This document shows positions 1 to 8,701 of a stretch of DNA of 64,000 nucleotides, in pieces (the stretch's first letter is position 1; each line of letters begins with the position of its first letter). A model generated the notes under the pieces. That model searched no databases and was not told the DNA's origin. It was given only the letters and a program-made list of their open reading frames with translations. The position numbers and the translations under genes were made by a program. Source of the stretch: Polaribacter dokdonensis (GTDB taxonomy: Bacteria; Bacteroidota; Bacteroidia; Flavobacteriales; Flavobacteriaceae); assembly GCF_024362345.1 (NCBI RefSeq), contig NZ_CP101505.1, positions 2,005,501-2,069,500 of the forward strand. The letters are read 5' to 3'.

Positions 1-426
1 GGATTCTTTGGATTTGGTTGGCTGTTCTTTTGTGTCATCCTCTTTTTTACTTTCTTTTGATGGTGCTTTCATTGCACAAGAGGCATTAAAAGTTGCTCCT
101 GGCTCTATAGATAATTTTCCTACAACAACATCTCCAGAAATTTTAGCTGCAGCTTTTACTGTAAGTGTTTTTACTACTTTTAATTCTCCAGAAAAATCAC
201 CTTCTATATCAGAATTAGATGCAGATACATTGCCTTTTATAACACCAGTTGCACCAATTATAACTCTACCTTTTGTGGTTAAATTACCTTCTAAAGATCC
301 ATCAATTCTAAAATCGCCTTCAGATAAAATATCTCCAACAATTTTAGTGTTTTTGGCTATTACATTTCTTTCCATGTCTTTAGATTTCCTTGTTTTCTCT
401 GATTCTTTTGGTTTAATTTTAGGCAC
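1..426 (-). CDS. Bactofilin (polymer-forming cytoskeletal protein), 3' end outside window
   Basis: Bactofilins self-assemble into beta-helical filaments beneath the membrane and act in cell shape or polar organisation. The minus-strand frame opposite this stretch is open to the window edge (142 codons, no stop) and reads the typical bactofilin entry RNVIAKNTKIVGDILSEGD about 20 residues in, followed by short repeats of the type G.L.GN, G.I.G.V.A, I.GD.SG, ending in a Lys/Glu/Ser-rich tail. I chose the GTG at 426-424, just after the stop of the upstream gene (429); an in-frame ATG at 375-373 is an alternative. An ATG at 428-426 is in another frame. Probably co-transcribed with the PorW-like gene. 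Family is clear; exact start is not. Confidence 0.85.
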   Translation of the reverse strand, partial: MPKIKPKESEKTRKSKDMERNVIAKNTKIVGDILSEGDFRIDGSLEGNLTTKGRVIIGATGVIKGNVSASNSDIEGDFSGELKVVKTLTVKAAAKISGDVVVGKLSIEPGATFNASCAMKAPSKESKKEDDTKEQPTKSKES

Positions 427-428
427 AT

Positions 429-2636
429 TTATTTTAATTGTGCTACAATTGCTTTGGCTTTTTCTGCTTCTTCTGTATTGCCATAACTAACAACTATATA
501 ATCTAAAGCTGCTTTATATTCTTTCTTTGTTTTAAATTTACCTATTGCTAGTGCCTTTAAAAGTTCGAACTTTGGTAATAATGCAGCATTTGGGATTGAA
601 GGCAGAAATGCATCAATCTGTGTAATTACCTCATTAAACTTATCGTCTTTATACAAATAATACAATTCTTTATACTTACGCTCTACCTCATTAACCTCTA
701 CTTCATCACTAAAAACTACATTAGGATTTAAAATTACCTGCGCAAACTTGGTTTCTGAATATTTTGTAAGTATTACATTTTTATATTGTTCAGCTTCAGT
801 TTCGTTGTCTAAACTTGTGTATAGTTGATATAAATGCCAATTTATGGGTAAGACTAGAGCTTCATCTTCATTCAAATCATTTACTCTTTCTAACCTCTGT
901 TTGGCCAAATCTAAATTTTTAAACTGCTCTTTATAAATCAATCCTAATTCATAAAGTGCTTCATTTCTAGTAATTATTAAACTATCTATTTCTGATTGTT
1001 CTTTAGGTATTGTACTTAAATAAGTATCTAAATCGTACTTTATATTAACTTTATTTACTGCAGTTGAATCTTTAGTTGCAATACCAATACTTGCTTTTTC
1101 AGACCATCTCCAATTATCTTCTAACCTTCTATTGCCCCAAATTTTAAAGAATTCTGATTTTCCAAAACTTAAAGATTGGCTATTGTAAAAATACCATTCT
1201 CCTTTTTTTGCTGGTTGCAAACCACTTATTGGATTCGCAAAAGCCATTTGATTTAGTCTTAATTGTGCTGCAGCTTCATCTGCCTCTTTAATTTTTTCTA
1301 TATAATTTTCGAAAAAGGTAGTTTGCTCTTCTTTTGTTAGTGTTGCAATTCTTACAATACTATCATTTGTTTGCACAACATCTTCAAACTTTATAAGCGA
1401 TGCTAAGTTTTTATATTTACGTTTAATTCTTCGAATTCTAAGGTTTAAAGTGTCTTTGGTAAATTGTAAAACACTGTCATAATAAGCACTTGCATTTTGA
1501 TATTCTGCTTCTTTGAATGCTAAATTTCCTAAATTTTCGTAGGTAAAAGTTTTTTGTTTATCACCTGCATTTGCTGCTCTTAAAGAATTGTAATAGTTGT
1601 TTTTTGCCAATTGAATACTATCATTCTTTTCTTGTAGCACTGCTGTTTGATAATACAACTCATCTAAATAAGGCCTATTTTCTCTGTCTTTAATTAGTTC
1701 TTGAAGTGTATTTAAAACCACAACTGAAATAGAATCGTTTGTGGTGTTTCTTGCCAGTTCTATATTAGCATGAATTTTATACTTGTAAGGCGCTTTTTTA
1801 AAATTTGCTAATCTATTGTAAGTTAAGTTAGCAGAATCTTTTTTATCCTCTAAACTATAAATTTGACCCAAAACAAAAAGGTTTCTAGCTCCTTGTGCTT
1901 GGTTTTCTAAAGTTCTAGTAGCTAATTGTAAATGTTTTTTTGCGTTCTGCAAACTGTCACTTTTCACATAAGCCATAGCTAATGCTGTATGTGCTTGCTC
2001 TTTTATTCTATTTGGTAAATCTGCTTCTAAAGTATCTCTAATTACCAACAAGAGTTTCATAGATTCTATTGCAGTTTCTTCATTATCTAGCCTGATATTG
2101 GTTTTAGCTCTCCAAATTTTTGTTTCAGCAATTAAATCTGCATTAGGATAATTGGCAATAACATAATTAAAAGCTTCTACTGCAGGTATGAATCTTTGTT
2201 GATAATAACGTGCTTTACCTAAAAGTAAATAGGCATTATCAATTTGTCTATTTCTTTCAATACCATCTATATTCATTCCATGCTTCTGAATTGCTTTTAC
2301 AGCTTTTTCTTCTGCTCTTTCAAAAGTGGTAGTTGGTTTCTTATCCTTATCATTATTAAAGCCACTTCCAATATTGTTGTTAAAAGTAGGTGCAATAATT
2401 TTATCTTCTTCAAATTCTATAGGCTCTAAAGGTAATTGCAGAAACCAATCATCTGTGTAACTATTGTTGATTTCGTCTATACCTTTATCAAAAGCATTAT
2501 TACCATTAAAAAGGATGTTGTACTTTGTTGTTAAGGCATGATAATTTCTACTAATTACAGAATCTTTTTTAGTGCTGCATGAAGCAATTACAGCAATAAA
2601 TGTAAACAAGATAAGGTACCTAAATGTAATTTTCAA
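429..2636 (-). CDS. porW: Type IX secretion periplasmic lipoprotein PorW/SprE-like, TPR repeats
   Basis: A 735-residue lipoprotein: signal peptide with lipobox ending at Cys20 (VIASCS), then the family-typical start of the mature part (STKKDSVISRNYHALTTKYN). The rest is a long run of alpha-helical TPR-like repeats with a conserved middle segment (KGEWYFYNSQSLSFGK) and WGNR motif. PorW in Porphyromonas and SprE in Flavobacterium are needed for type IX secretion and gliding. The protein is somewhat shorter than my memory of F. johnsoniae SprE (about 870 residues). It is followed within 2 bp by a bactofilin gene. The adhesin operon at 10927-28375 carries cargo that would need this secretion system. 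Confidence 0.82.
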   Translation of the reverse strand: MKITFRYLILFTFIAVIASCSTKKDSVISRNYHALTTKYNILFNGNNAFDKGIDEINNSYTDDWFLQLPLEPIEFEEDKIIAPTFNNNIGSGFNNDKDKKPTTTFERAEEKAVKAIQKHGMNIDGIERNRQIDNAYLLLGKARYYQQRFIPAVEAFNYVIANYPNADLIAETKIWRAKTNIRLDNEETAIESMKLLLVIRDTLEADLPNRIKEQAHTALAMAYVKSDSLQNAKKHLQLATRTLENQAQGARNLFVLGQIYSLEDKKDSANLTYNRLANFKKAPYKYKIHANIELARNTTNDSISVVVLNTLQELIKDRENRPYLDELYYQTAVLQEKNDSIQLAKNNYYNSLRAANAGDKQKTFTYENLGNLAFKEAEYQNASAYYDSVLQFTKDTLNLRIRRIKRKYKNLASLIKFEDVVQTNDSIVRIATLTKEEQTTFFENYIEKIKEADEAAAQLRLNQMAFANPISGLQPAKKGEWYFYNSQSLSFGKSEFFKIWGNRRLEDNWRWSEKASIGIATKDSTAVNKVNIKYDLDTYLSTIPKEQSEIDSLIITRNEALYELGLIYKEQFKNLDLAKQRLERVNDLNEDEALVLPINWHLYQLYTSLDNETEAEQYKNVILTKYSETKFAQVILNPNVVFSDEVEVNEVERKYKELYYLYKDDKFNEVITQIDAFLPSIPNAALLPKFELLKALAIGKFKTKKEYKAALDYIVVSYGNTEEAEKAKAIVAQLK

Positions 2637-2757
2637 AACTGGCGATTCTAAAATTAGTTCTTTAACAAAAGTTAAAAGCTGTAATTTACAACTATTTTCT
2701 AGCGAAAATAGTATAAATACAGCTTGTAAAAATAATAATAAATTAAAGATTGACTAA

Positions 2758-3453
2758 TTACACAGCAAAATAGCTTTCTAATTCTTGCAAGGTTTCTGCA
2801 GATGTAACAATATCTTTAACCACTTTTCCTTTATCTAGAACTACAATTCTTTCGCAAACTTCTGTTACATGTGTTAAATCATGACTAGAAATTAAGACTG
2901 TAATTTCTCTGTTTTCTGTTAATTCTTTAATGATTTTCTTTAGCCTAATTTGTGTTGTTGGATCTAAGTTGGCAAAAGGTTCATCTAAAATTACCACTTG
3001 AGGATTACCCATCATTGCAGCTACAATACCTACTTTTTTCTGGTTTCCTTTACTAAGGTCTCTTAAATATTTCTTTTTACCTATTATTTCTTGATTGAAA
3101 AACTCATCAAACTGATTGATAAATTTTGTAACATCTGCCTTATTCATTCCTCTTAAATCGCCCACAAACTCAAAGTATTCTTCTGCTGTTAAATAGCCAA
3201 TTAAAAAAGATTCATCTATAAAAGAACCTGTAAACGCTTTCCAATCTTCACTAGTGTTTACTTGTATATCATGATTTACAATAGCACCAGTTGTTGGCCT
3301 AATTAAATCTAATAAAATATTAAAATATGTTGTTTTACCTGCACCATTATTACCTACTAAACCAAAACTTTGGCCAGTTGGAATTTCTAATTCGTTAATA
3401 TTTAAAACCTCTGCAGATCCGTATTTTTTTGAAAGTTGTGTAGTTTGTATCAT
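2758..3453 (-). CDS. ABC transporter ATP-binding protein
   Basis: Cytoplasmic ATPase of 231 residues. Walker A GNNGAGKT lies at residues 34-41, the signature LSKGNQKK near 133, Walker B VVILDEP near 152, and the switch histidine in SSHD near 190. The Q-loop is in the region of residue 80. Length and layout match export-type ATPases that pair with a separate permease. The permease-like DUF5687 gene ends 7 bp upstream, so the two are expected to form one transporter. They sit at the end of the PadR-headed minus-strand run. Substrate unknown. Confidence 0.93.
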   Translation of the reverse strand: MIQTTQLSKKYGSAEVLNINELEIPTGQSFGLVGNNGAGKTTYFNILLDLIRPTTGAIVNHDIQVNTSEDWKAFTGSFIDESFLIGYLTAEEYFEFVGDLRGMNKADVTKFINQFDEFFNQEIIGKKKYLRDLSKGNQKKVGIVAAMMGNPQVVILDEPFANLDPTTQIRLKKIIKELTENREITVLISSHDLTHVTEVCERIVVLDKGKVVKDIVTSAETLQELESYFAV

Positions 3454-3460
3454 GGCTTGT

Positions 3461-4927
3461 TTAGTTTTCTTGATTAAATGCGTGAATCATTACATACTTA
3501 TTTGTAATGTATTTTTTTGTGATGGCTGTCATTAATTTTTTATGAAGTGCAATACCAATAAAACCTAAAACAGCTAATGTAATGGTTGCAATTTCGAAAC
3601 TTACCAACCAATTTATTATACCAAAAATAGCCATTGGTAAAAGCATTAGAGGCAAACCAATTAACCATTGTACAGCTCCTGTTCCTTGAAAGTTAAAGGC
3701 TGCTTTTTCATCTAAATTAATTTTTTTTCTGTTAAATGTTCCTCCATATAAAATTACATGAGTGTTTACACCAACATTGTAAATCATGGCTGCAAAATGA
3801 ACCAATAAAACTTTCCAACCAAAGTAAACATAAGGTATACCCAACACAAATAATGCAACAACACTAATTGTCATTATTGTAAATTTAGATTCTAAATAAC
3901 GTTCATATTTAAAATTCTGACTCATTAACATTTTGTAATAACTACTATCCCAAGCAGGAATAAACTGCCCAAAATTGATTAAAAATGTACCTGTAGAAAA
4001 AATACCAACTAAAACATACATAAACTGCATGTCTTTGTACATTGGATTAGGATAGAATATTAAACCATATAACAAGCCAACCAAAATCATCCAAACACCA
4101 GATTTGGTTCTTTTGTTTCTCCACATTAAACGTAAGTCGTTTTTTATGAATGGCGCTAAATCTCCTAATTTGTCTGCAAAAGATAAATCTGATGCATTTA
4201 CTTCTTTGGTTTTTTCAGAAATAACAGCATCTAAATACACTTCGTTTCTAAGCTGTTTATAATTTATACTATATAAAAGAGCGAGCAATGCAGCAAAAGC
4301 AAATACCATTATTGGGTTCATGTAAATAAAATCGAAACCTTTACCAATAAAACCTGGTAGATTGAACCAATTAAAATAGTTAACCAAATACCCTGCAACT
4401 ATAATTGTAATTAAAGCAGCAAATATCTTAGTGTTTTTATTAATTAGAAAATTTAAATAATTTACTGATTGAATAATAAAAATCATGGTAAATAACCAAC
4501 CTAAAACTCCTAATACATTATAACCTTGCATAATTAAAACCACTGCAAATGGGATGTAGAAGAACAAACTCATAATATTAAAAAATGAGAATGATGATTT
4601 TACCAAAATAAAATGAACAATTTTACTTTTTGGAATTGGTAAAGTTAGCATGGGTTTAATATTCATTACAGGCAGTTTCTGCATGAGGTACCTAAAAATT
4701 AAATCGCCCACAATTGCATAAAGCAAAAACGCATTAACTACTACTAATGGGTCTTGGTCTGGATACATTTCTTTTAAAATCCAATAACCTCCAATACCAA
4801 TTATTAAAAAACTAACTATAAAGTAGAGTGCAAAAAGCACTAACAGAATGTTTAGAAAAACACTTTTTTGCCAATTTGCGGCTCTAAAATATTGTTTCCA
4901 TTCTAGGTTAAGAAAATGTGAAATCAT
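3461..4927 (-). CDS. DUF5687 family ABC-type permease
   Basis: A 488-residue polytopic membrane protein opening with the family-typical ISHFLNLEWKQYFRAANWQ, followed by roughly ten to twelve hydrophobic segments (for example near 25-50, 120-145, 160-190, 205-220, 280-315, 350-380, 415-460). DUF5687 proteins are Bacteroidota membrane subunits encoded next to an ABC ATPase, as here (7 bp to the ATPase gene). Likely role: membrane part of an exporter whose substrate cannot be read from sequence. It lies 48 bp downstream of four paralogous membrane proteins and a PadR repressor, suggesting one regulated operon. Confidence 0.85.
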   Translation of the reverse strand: MISHFLNLEWKQYFRAANWQKSVFLNILLVLFALYFIVSFLIIGIGGYWILKEMYPDQDPLVVVNAFLLYAIVGDLIFRYLMQKLPVMNIKPMLTLPIPKSKIVHFILVKSSFSFFNIMSLFFYIPFAVVLIMQGYNVLGVLGWLFTMIFIIQSVNYLNFLINKNTKIFAALITIIVAGYLVNYFNWFNLPGFIGKGFDFIYMNPIMVFAFAALLALLYSINYKQLRNEVYLDAVISEKTKEVNASDLSFADKLGDLAPFIKNDLRLMWRNKRTKSGVWMILVGLLYGLIFYPNPMYKDMQFMYVLVGIFSTGTFLINFGQFIPAWDSSYYKMLMSQNFKYERYLESKFTIMTISVVALFVLGIPYVYFGWKVLLVHFAAMIYNVGVNTHVILYGGTFNRKKINLDEKAAFNFQGTGAVQWLIGLPLMLLPMAIFGIINWLVSFEIATITLAVLGFIGIALHKKLMTAITKKYITNKYVMIHAFNQEN

Positions 4928-4975
4928 AAGTTTGGTAAATTAGTTCGAGTATAAGTAGTTGATATGCAGTTTTTG

Positions 4976-5683
4976 TTACAAATTTTTGACCATTTTATAT
5001 TCTGGATACGTTTCTTGTAATAATTCTTCTGCTTTTTGAGGCAATACATAATTAGAAACGTAAAAGAATATTACTAAAACAGTAACTGTTAGAGCAATGA
5101 GTAATAGCCAATACACATTTAACCTAGAAAAATCGAAATCTGTAAGATTTATGAAATTAAATAGGTTGATAAACGTAAAACCTGTAAAACTGTTTTTGGT
5201 GGTGCCAATCATTGCTTCTAGTAGAAATATCTTTTCATCTGTCTTTTCTTTTGCTTTGTGTTCTTTTCTAATTTTATAAACAGCAATCATTTCAAAAACC
5301 ACTAAAATTAATAAAACACTTACTATTGCAATTTCTGCAAATGGAATTTGCATCAAAAAGAAAACACCAAAAAACATCAATAATGTTGTAAGTAATTTTG
5401 GTAGCGTAAACCATTCTTTTGCAAAACGTAAAAGAAGTTTCCAATAGCGTTTATCCATTTGTTTTTGTTTGGCAGCTATAACATCCATAAAGCCAAAAAT
5501 TCCAAATTTTTTAAATGATTTATCTCTAGCTTCTTCAAAAGTAATTTTCGGATTTTCGATCCAAATTTGCTCTATATCATTCGCTAAATGATCTACCAAT
5601 TCTGTTTGTACATCATAATGATATACATAATGTTGCCTTGTAAATTTATATAAATTGTCTATTTGACTTTCAGTTAATTTCAT
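4976..5683 (-). CDS. Membrane protein, tandem paralogue 1 (HAAS-like arrangement)
   Basis: 235 residues. An N-terminal helical domain of about 75 residues (MKLTESQIDNLYKFTRQHYV, then the motif DVQTELVDHLANDIE and FKKFGIFGFMDV) is followed by about four membrane segments (near 95-115, 118-135, 165-185, 190-212). The N-terminal domain is nearly identical to that of the gene just upstream (5693-6391). A short cytoplasmic helical domain plus membrane segments, encoded beside PadR, resembles the HAAS/DUF1700 arrangement of PadR-linked signalling proteins. That comparison rests on architecture and context, not on a recognised family match. Confidence 0.75.
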   Translation of the reverse strand: MKLTESQIDNLYKFTRQHYVYHYDVQTELVDHLANDIEQIWIENPKITFEEARDKSFKKFGIFGFMDVIAAKQKQMDKRYWKLLLRFAKEWFTLPKLLTTLLMFFGVFFLMQIPFAEIAIVSVLLILVVFEMIAVYKIRKEHKAKEKTDEKIFLLEAMIGTTKNSFTGFTFINLFNFINLTDFDFSRLNVYWLLLIALTVTVLVIFFYVSNYVLPQKAEELLQETYPEYKMVKNL

Positions 5684-5692
5684 ATCAATTAA

Positions 5693-6391
5693 TTAGGACA
5701 TTTTATATTCAGGATATGTTTGTACCAACAACTCTACTGTCTTTTTAGGAATTACAACTAAAGTGATGTAGGTAATAATTAAAAATGCTGTAATTAAAAT
5801 AGCAGAGAAGGCTCTTTTAAAATCGCCCATAGCTAAAAATTCTTTTGCACTAGAAACTGGAAAATCAAAAAAATAGATAAATATAAGCGATGTATTTCCT
5901 AAACCTTGCATGTTTAAAACATGCTCAAAAAGCCATTTTTTTTGAGTTTGTTTTTGCTTTCGTTTTAATTTGCGAGTATTATTAATAAGCATAATAAACT
6001 GAGTAATAGTGCTTGTAATGAATATTCCTAAATAAATTTGATATCCAAAAGAATATTGCTGTAGTTGATAAAAACCAAATAAAAGTAAAATTGTTAAAAC
6101 GATTTTAGGCAAACTCAACCATTCTTTCGCAAATTTTAAAACTAGTTTAAAATATTTTTTTGTCATTTGATTTTCTTTACTTTCTACAACATTCATAAAG
6201 CCAAAAATTCCAAATTTTTTAAACGATTTATCTCTAGCTTCTTCAAAAGTTAAATTTGGATTTTCTAAACAAATTTCCTCAATATCATTCGCCAAATGAT
6301 CTACCAACTCTGTTTGCACATCATAATATTCCACATAATGTTGTCTTGTAAAGTTGTAAAGGTTTTCTATTTGACTTTCAGTTAATTTCAT
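5693..6391 (-). CDS. Membrane protein, tandem paralogue 2
   Basis: 232 residues with the same plan as its neighbour: N-terminal helical domain (MKLTESQIENLYNFTRQHYV, DVQTELVDHLANDIEEI, FEEARDKSFKKFGIFGFM) and then four hydrophobic segments. Over the first 70 residues it differs from paralogue 1 at only about a dozen positions, while the membrane part has diverged strongly, so the cytoplasmic domain is under tighter constraint. Its start overlaps the end of the upstream paralogue by 4 bp (6388-6391), implying translational coupling. Function unknown; probably acts with the PadR regulator or the ABC exporter downstream. Confidence 0.75.
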   Translation of the reverse strand: MKLTESQIENLYNFTRQHYVEYYDVQTELVDHLANDIEEICLENPNLTFEEARDKSFKKFGIFGFMNVVESKENQMTKKYFKLVLKFAKEWLSLPKIVLTILLLFGFYQLQQYSFGYQIYLGIFITSTITQFIMLINNTRKLKRKQKQTQKKWLFEHVLNMQGLGNTSLIFIYFFDFPVSSAKEFLAMGDFKRAFSAILITAFLIITYITLVVIPKKTVELLVQTYPEYKMS

Positions 6392-7044
6392 AAACTTAGT
6401 TCTTTTTTAATTCTTTCTACTTTTTGAATAGATTCACTAAAAAGTTGATAACCAGAAAAGGTAGCCAATGTAAATATGGGTAATAGAACAACTAAAAGTA
6501 TTTTTTGGTAAAAATCATCTAATAAGCTTGAAAATTGTAAAGGAAGATTTATCATAATTAAAGCAAAACCGAAATAAAAAATACCATAATCTAAGTGTAC
6601 AGATCTACCATGTTTTTTAAACCAAAGTTTAATAGTTAACACAAAAATTGGAATTGAAACTAAAATATAACAAGAAAAATTGACCAATCTAAAATCTTTA
6701 AAACTCAAAAAATCATACAAGACGTAATTTACAATTACACCTAAAATTACTAAAAGTAAAATGTTTGGATTTTTTAAATACCTTTTAATATTTTGGAAGT
6801 ATTTTTTTCTATAATACTTGTTTACATTTTGCCAACCTTTAGTGTTTACATTAAACAAATTATTATAATATCCGATTCTTTTTAAAGAATTATTCAGTTC
6901 TGTCTTAAAATCTCCGCTTTTTGCATTTTCTTCTAAATCTGTTGCAATATGATCTATAACTTCTAAGCGCAAATCCCAATATTTAACTCCACCAGATTTT
7001 AGTCTTTTATCTATTTGGGTTATTTGTTCTTTCGTTAATTCCAT
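6388..7044 (-). CDS. Membrane protein, tandem paralogue 3
   Basis: 218 residues, a more diverged member of the tandem family. The N-terminal domain starts MELTKEQITQIDKRLKSGGV and keeps the core motif as DLRLEVIDHIATDLEE. Four membrane segments follow (near 93-110, 120-138, 152-172, 180-200). The gene starts 1 bp from the end of paralogue 4 and overlaps paralogue 2 by 4 bp, so all are coupled. I do not recognise a named family. The constant motif D-[VL]-R-x-E-[LV]-[VI]-D-H is the best handle for a search. Confidence 0.72.
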   Translation of the reverse strand: MELTKEQITQIDKRLKSGGVKYWDLRLEVIDHIATDLEENAKSGDFKTELNNSLKRIGYYNNLFNVNTKGWQNVNKYYRKKYFQNIKRYLKNPNILLLVILGVIVNYVLYDFLSFKDFRLVNFSCYILVSIPIFVLTIKLWFKKHGRSVHLDYGIFYFGFALIMINLPLQFSSLLDDFYQKILLVVLLPIFTLATFSGYQLFSESIQKVERIKKELSL

Positions 7045-7045
7045 C

Positions 7046-7714
7046 TTATATTAATATATTAGGATACTGTTCTTTAACGGCTAATTTATTTTGTTGGTAC
7101 ACATATTCTCCAGACCAAAAGAAAAGATACAACAGCGTAAAACAACCAATAAATAGGGTGTTGTGTGTTGTGTTTGCTAAGCTTTCTAAAGATCTGCTGT
7201 AACTAAATTGCAACATCATTACTAAAATATGAAACACTTGCATAAAACCTAAAGTTAAACTAAGACTTAAAAATGGCTCTTGCTTGTTTCTTTCCTTTGC
7301 TTTGTATGCTGAAATAAACATTAGTAAAACAGCAAAAAGAAATAAGCTTAGAAAAAAGTTTTCTATATTAGAGAAAAGAAATTGTGCTTTGAATAGAACT
7401 ATAAATAATAGAGCTGTAATTAGAATCTTAGGGATTTTAAAAAAGGATAATAAGTTATACAAAGACTGTTTAAAAAACTTTATTGTTACAGATTTTGTTT
7501 TCTGTTTTAAAAGTTTACTAAAGCCTTTATCAGAAAAATTTTTATGAATAACTTCTATTTCTCTTTTAAAGTTTAAATCAGGATTTTCATCTAATCTTTG
7601 TTCTAAAATATTCGCAAAATGATCTACCAACTCTGTTCTTACATCATAATATTTTATGCCAGAAACATAAATGTAATTATGTAATTGTAGTAATTGTTCT
7701 TTAGTTAATTCCAT
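7046..7714 (-). CDS. Membrane protein, tandem paralogue 4
   Basis: 222 residues: N-terminal motif MELTKEQLLQLHNYIYVSGI then DVRTELVDHFANILE, a basic stretch (KQKTKSVTIKFFKQ), and four hydrophobic segments (near 95-115, 117-135, 150-170, 185-200). It is the first of the four paralogues, 11 bp after the PadR gene. Position directly after the regulator suggests that these proteins are the main targets of PadR control. Function unknown. Confidence 0.73.
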   Translation of the reverse strand: MELTKEQLLQLHNYIYVSGIKYYDVRTELVDHFANILEQRLDENPDLNFKREIEVIHKNFSDKGFSKLLKQKTKSVTIKFFKQSLYNLLSFFKIPKILITALLFIVLFKAQFLFSNIENFFLSLFLFAVLLMFISAYKAKERNKQEPFLSLSLTLGFMQVFHILVMMLQFSYSRSLESLANTTHNTLFIGCFTLLYLFFWSGEYVYQQNKLAVKEQYPNILI

Positions 7715-7725
7715 AGCTACAAAAA

Positions 7726-8064
7726 TTATTCTAAACCAAATTTAGGATTCACCAAATGTTGCATCGTTTTTAAAAACTCTTGCATTTCTTCTAATTTGTT
7801 GGCAGTTTCTCTAGTTCCATTTTCTGTCAATTTGTAATATTTACGCAATCTATTACCCACTTTTGCAACCTCTACATCTAACAAACCATCAGCCTCTAAT
7901 TTGTGCAAAGCTGGGTACAATGCACCTTCAGTAATTTTTAATTCACCTTTTGTTAATTCTTTTACTTTTTGTGTTATTTCATAACCATACATTTTAGTAT
8001 TACTTGCTAATAATTTTAAAATGATGGTTTGTAAAGAACCTTTGTATAATTTCTGATTTCCCAT
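7726..8064 (-). CDS. PadR family transcriptional regulator
   Basis: 112 residues, the usual size for a short PadR protein. A winged helix covers about residues 10-85: LQTIILKLLASNTKMYGYEI, then the wing-preceding KITEGALYPALHKLEADGLL and the wing GNRLRKYYKLTENG. The C-terminal helix would form the dimer. PadR proteins are repressors that usually control their own operon. Here the gene heads a minus-strand run of four membrane proteins and an ABC exporter, and an inverted repeat overlapping its likely promoter (8092-8150) is a candidate operator. Ligand unknown. Confidence 0.92.
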   Translation of the reverse strand: MGNQKLYKGSLQTIILKLLASNTKMYGYEITQKVKELTKGELKITEGALYPALHKLEADGLLDVEVAKVGNRLRKYYKLTENGTRETANKLEEMQEFLKTMQHLVNPKFGLE

Positions 8065-8091
8065 AAGTGAACTATTTTACTATGATAGTAA

Positions 8092-8150
8092 CAAATATAT
8101 ACATAATTTTCTAATGCATAAAAATCTTATGTATATAAGTTTTATGTATA
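8092..8150 (-). promoter_or_regulatory. Promoter and candidate PadR operator of the PadR operon
   Basis: On minus, TATATTTG at 8099-8092 matches the Bacteroidota -7 element TAnnTTTG and lies 28 bp upstream of the PadR start. A 10-bp inverted repeat, ATATACATAA (8097-8106) and TTATGTATAT (8127-8136), overlaps that element, and a further copy of TTATGTATA occurs at 8142-8150. PadR sites commonly have spaced ATGT/ACAT half-sites, which these arms contain. Autoregulation is inferred from position. No good -33 TTTG was found. Confidence 0.55.
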
Positions 8151-8177
8151 AAAAAAGCCTGAAATAAATTTCAGGCT
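8150..8177 (-). terminator. Rho-independent terminator of the thioredoxin gene
   Basis: Perfect 10-bp stem AGCCTGAAAT / ATTTCAGGCT (8156-8165 and 8168-8177) with a 2-base centre. On minus it is followed by a run of seven T (8155-8149). It lies 23 bp beyond the thioredoxin stop. Confidence 0.88.
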
Positions 8178-8199
8178 ATAAATTCTACAGTAGATTATT

Positions 8200-8559
8200 C
8201 TATTTCTCTACTTTTAAAACTTCGCTAATAACTCTTTCTAAATCTGCTTTTGGTAAAGCTCCATTTGCCATTTGTGGTTCTCCTTCTGAAGGACAAAATA
8301 GCATAGATGGTATACTTCTAATTCCAAATGCAGCAGCAAGCTCTTGTTCTGCTTCTGTGTCTATTTTATAAATATCAATTTTATCTCCATATTCTTCTGA
8401 AAGTTCTTCTAAAATTGGTGCCAACATTTTACATGGTCCACACCAATCTGCATAAAAATCTATTACTGCAGGTCTTTTACCTTCAAACTTCCACTCTTTA
8501 TTTTCTTTAAAATTAAATACCTTTTCTAAAAACGTTTCTTTCGTTAGATTCTCTGTCAT
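8200..8559 (-). CDS. trxA: Thioredoxin family protein
   Basis: 119 residues with the catalytic WCGPC at 39-43, preceded by AVIDFYAD and followed by KMLAPILEEL. The cis-proline segment is IRSIPSMLF near residue 90. No signal peptide, so it is cytoplasmic. It would reduce disulfides in target proteins with electrons from thioredoxin reductase. The C-terminal segment (CPSEGEPQMANGALPKADLERVI) replaces the usual FKNGE strand and contains an extra cysteine, a pattern I associate with flavobacterial thioredoxins. Monocistronic, with its own promoter and terminator. Confidence 0.92.
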   Translation of the reverse strand: MTENLTKETFLEKVFNFKENKEWKFEGKRPAVIDFYADWCGPCKMLAPILEELSEEYGDKIDIYKIDTEAEQELAAAFGIRSIPSMLFCPSEGEPQMANGALPKADLERVISEVLKVEK

Positions 8560-8578
8560 ATTGTTTTATAATTTAGTA

Positions 8579-8613
8579 CAAATTTAGTCGAAGAATATTT
8601 AAAACTCTTACAA
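8579..8613 (-). promoter_or_regulatory. Likely promoter of the thioredoxin gene
   Basis: On minus, TAAATTTG (8586-8579) matches TAnnTTTG and a TTTTG ends at 8611, giving a spacing of about 24 bp, longer than the usual 17-23. The element lies 20 bp upstream of the start codon. Confidence 0.45.
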
Positions 8614-8701
8614 AACGCTCTAATTTGAAATTTATATGTTAATTTATTGTAACATTTTTAGAATTAAGCAACTAATAATCAATTAATCAAAAACAGAAAT
8701 A

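Noticed and set aside
8..490. Open frame of 160 codons on plus over the bactofilin
   Set aside because: It is the antisense of the bactofilin and PorW-like genes; hydrophobic only because it mirrors their Lys/Glu-rich codons.
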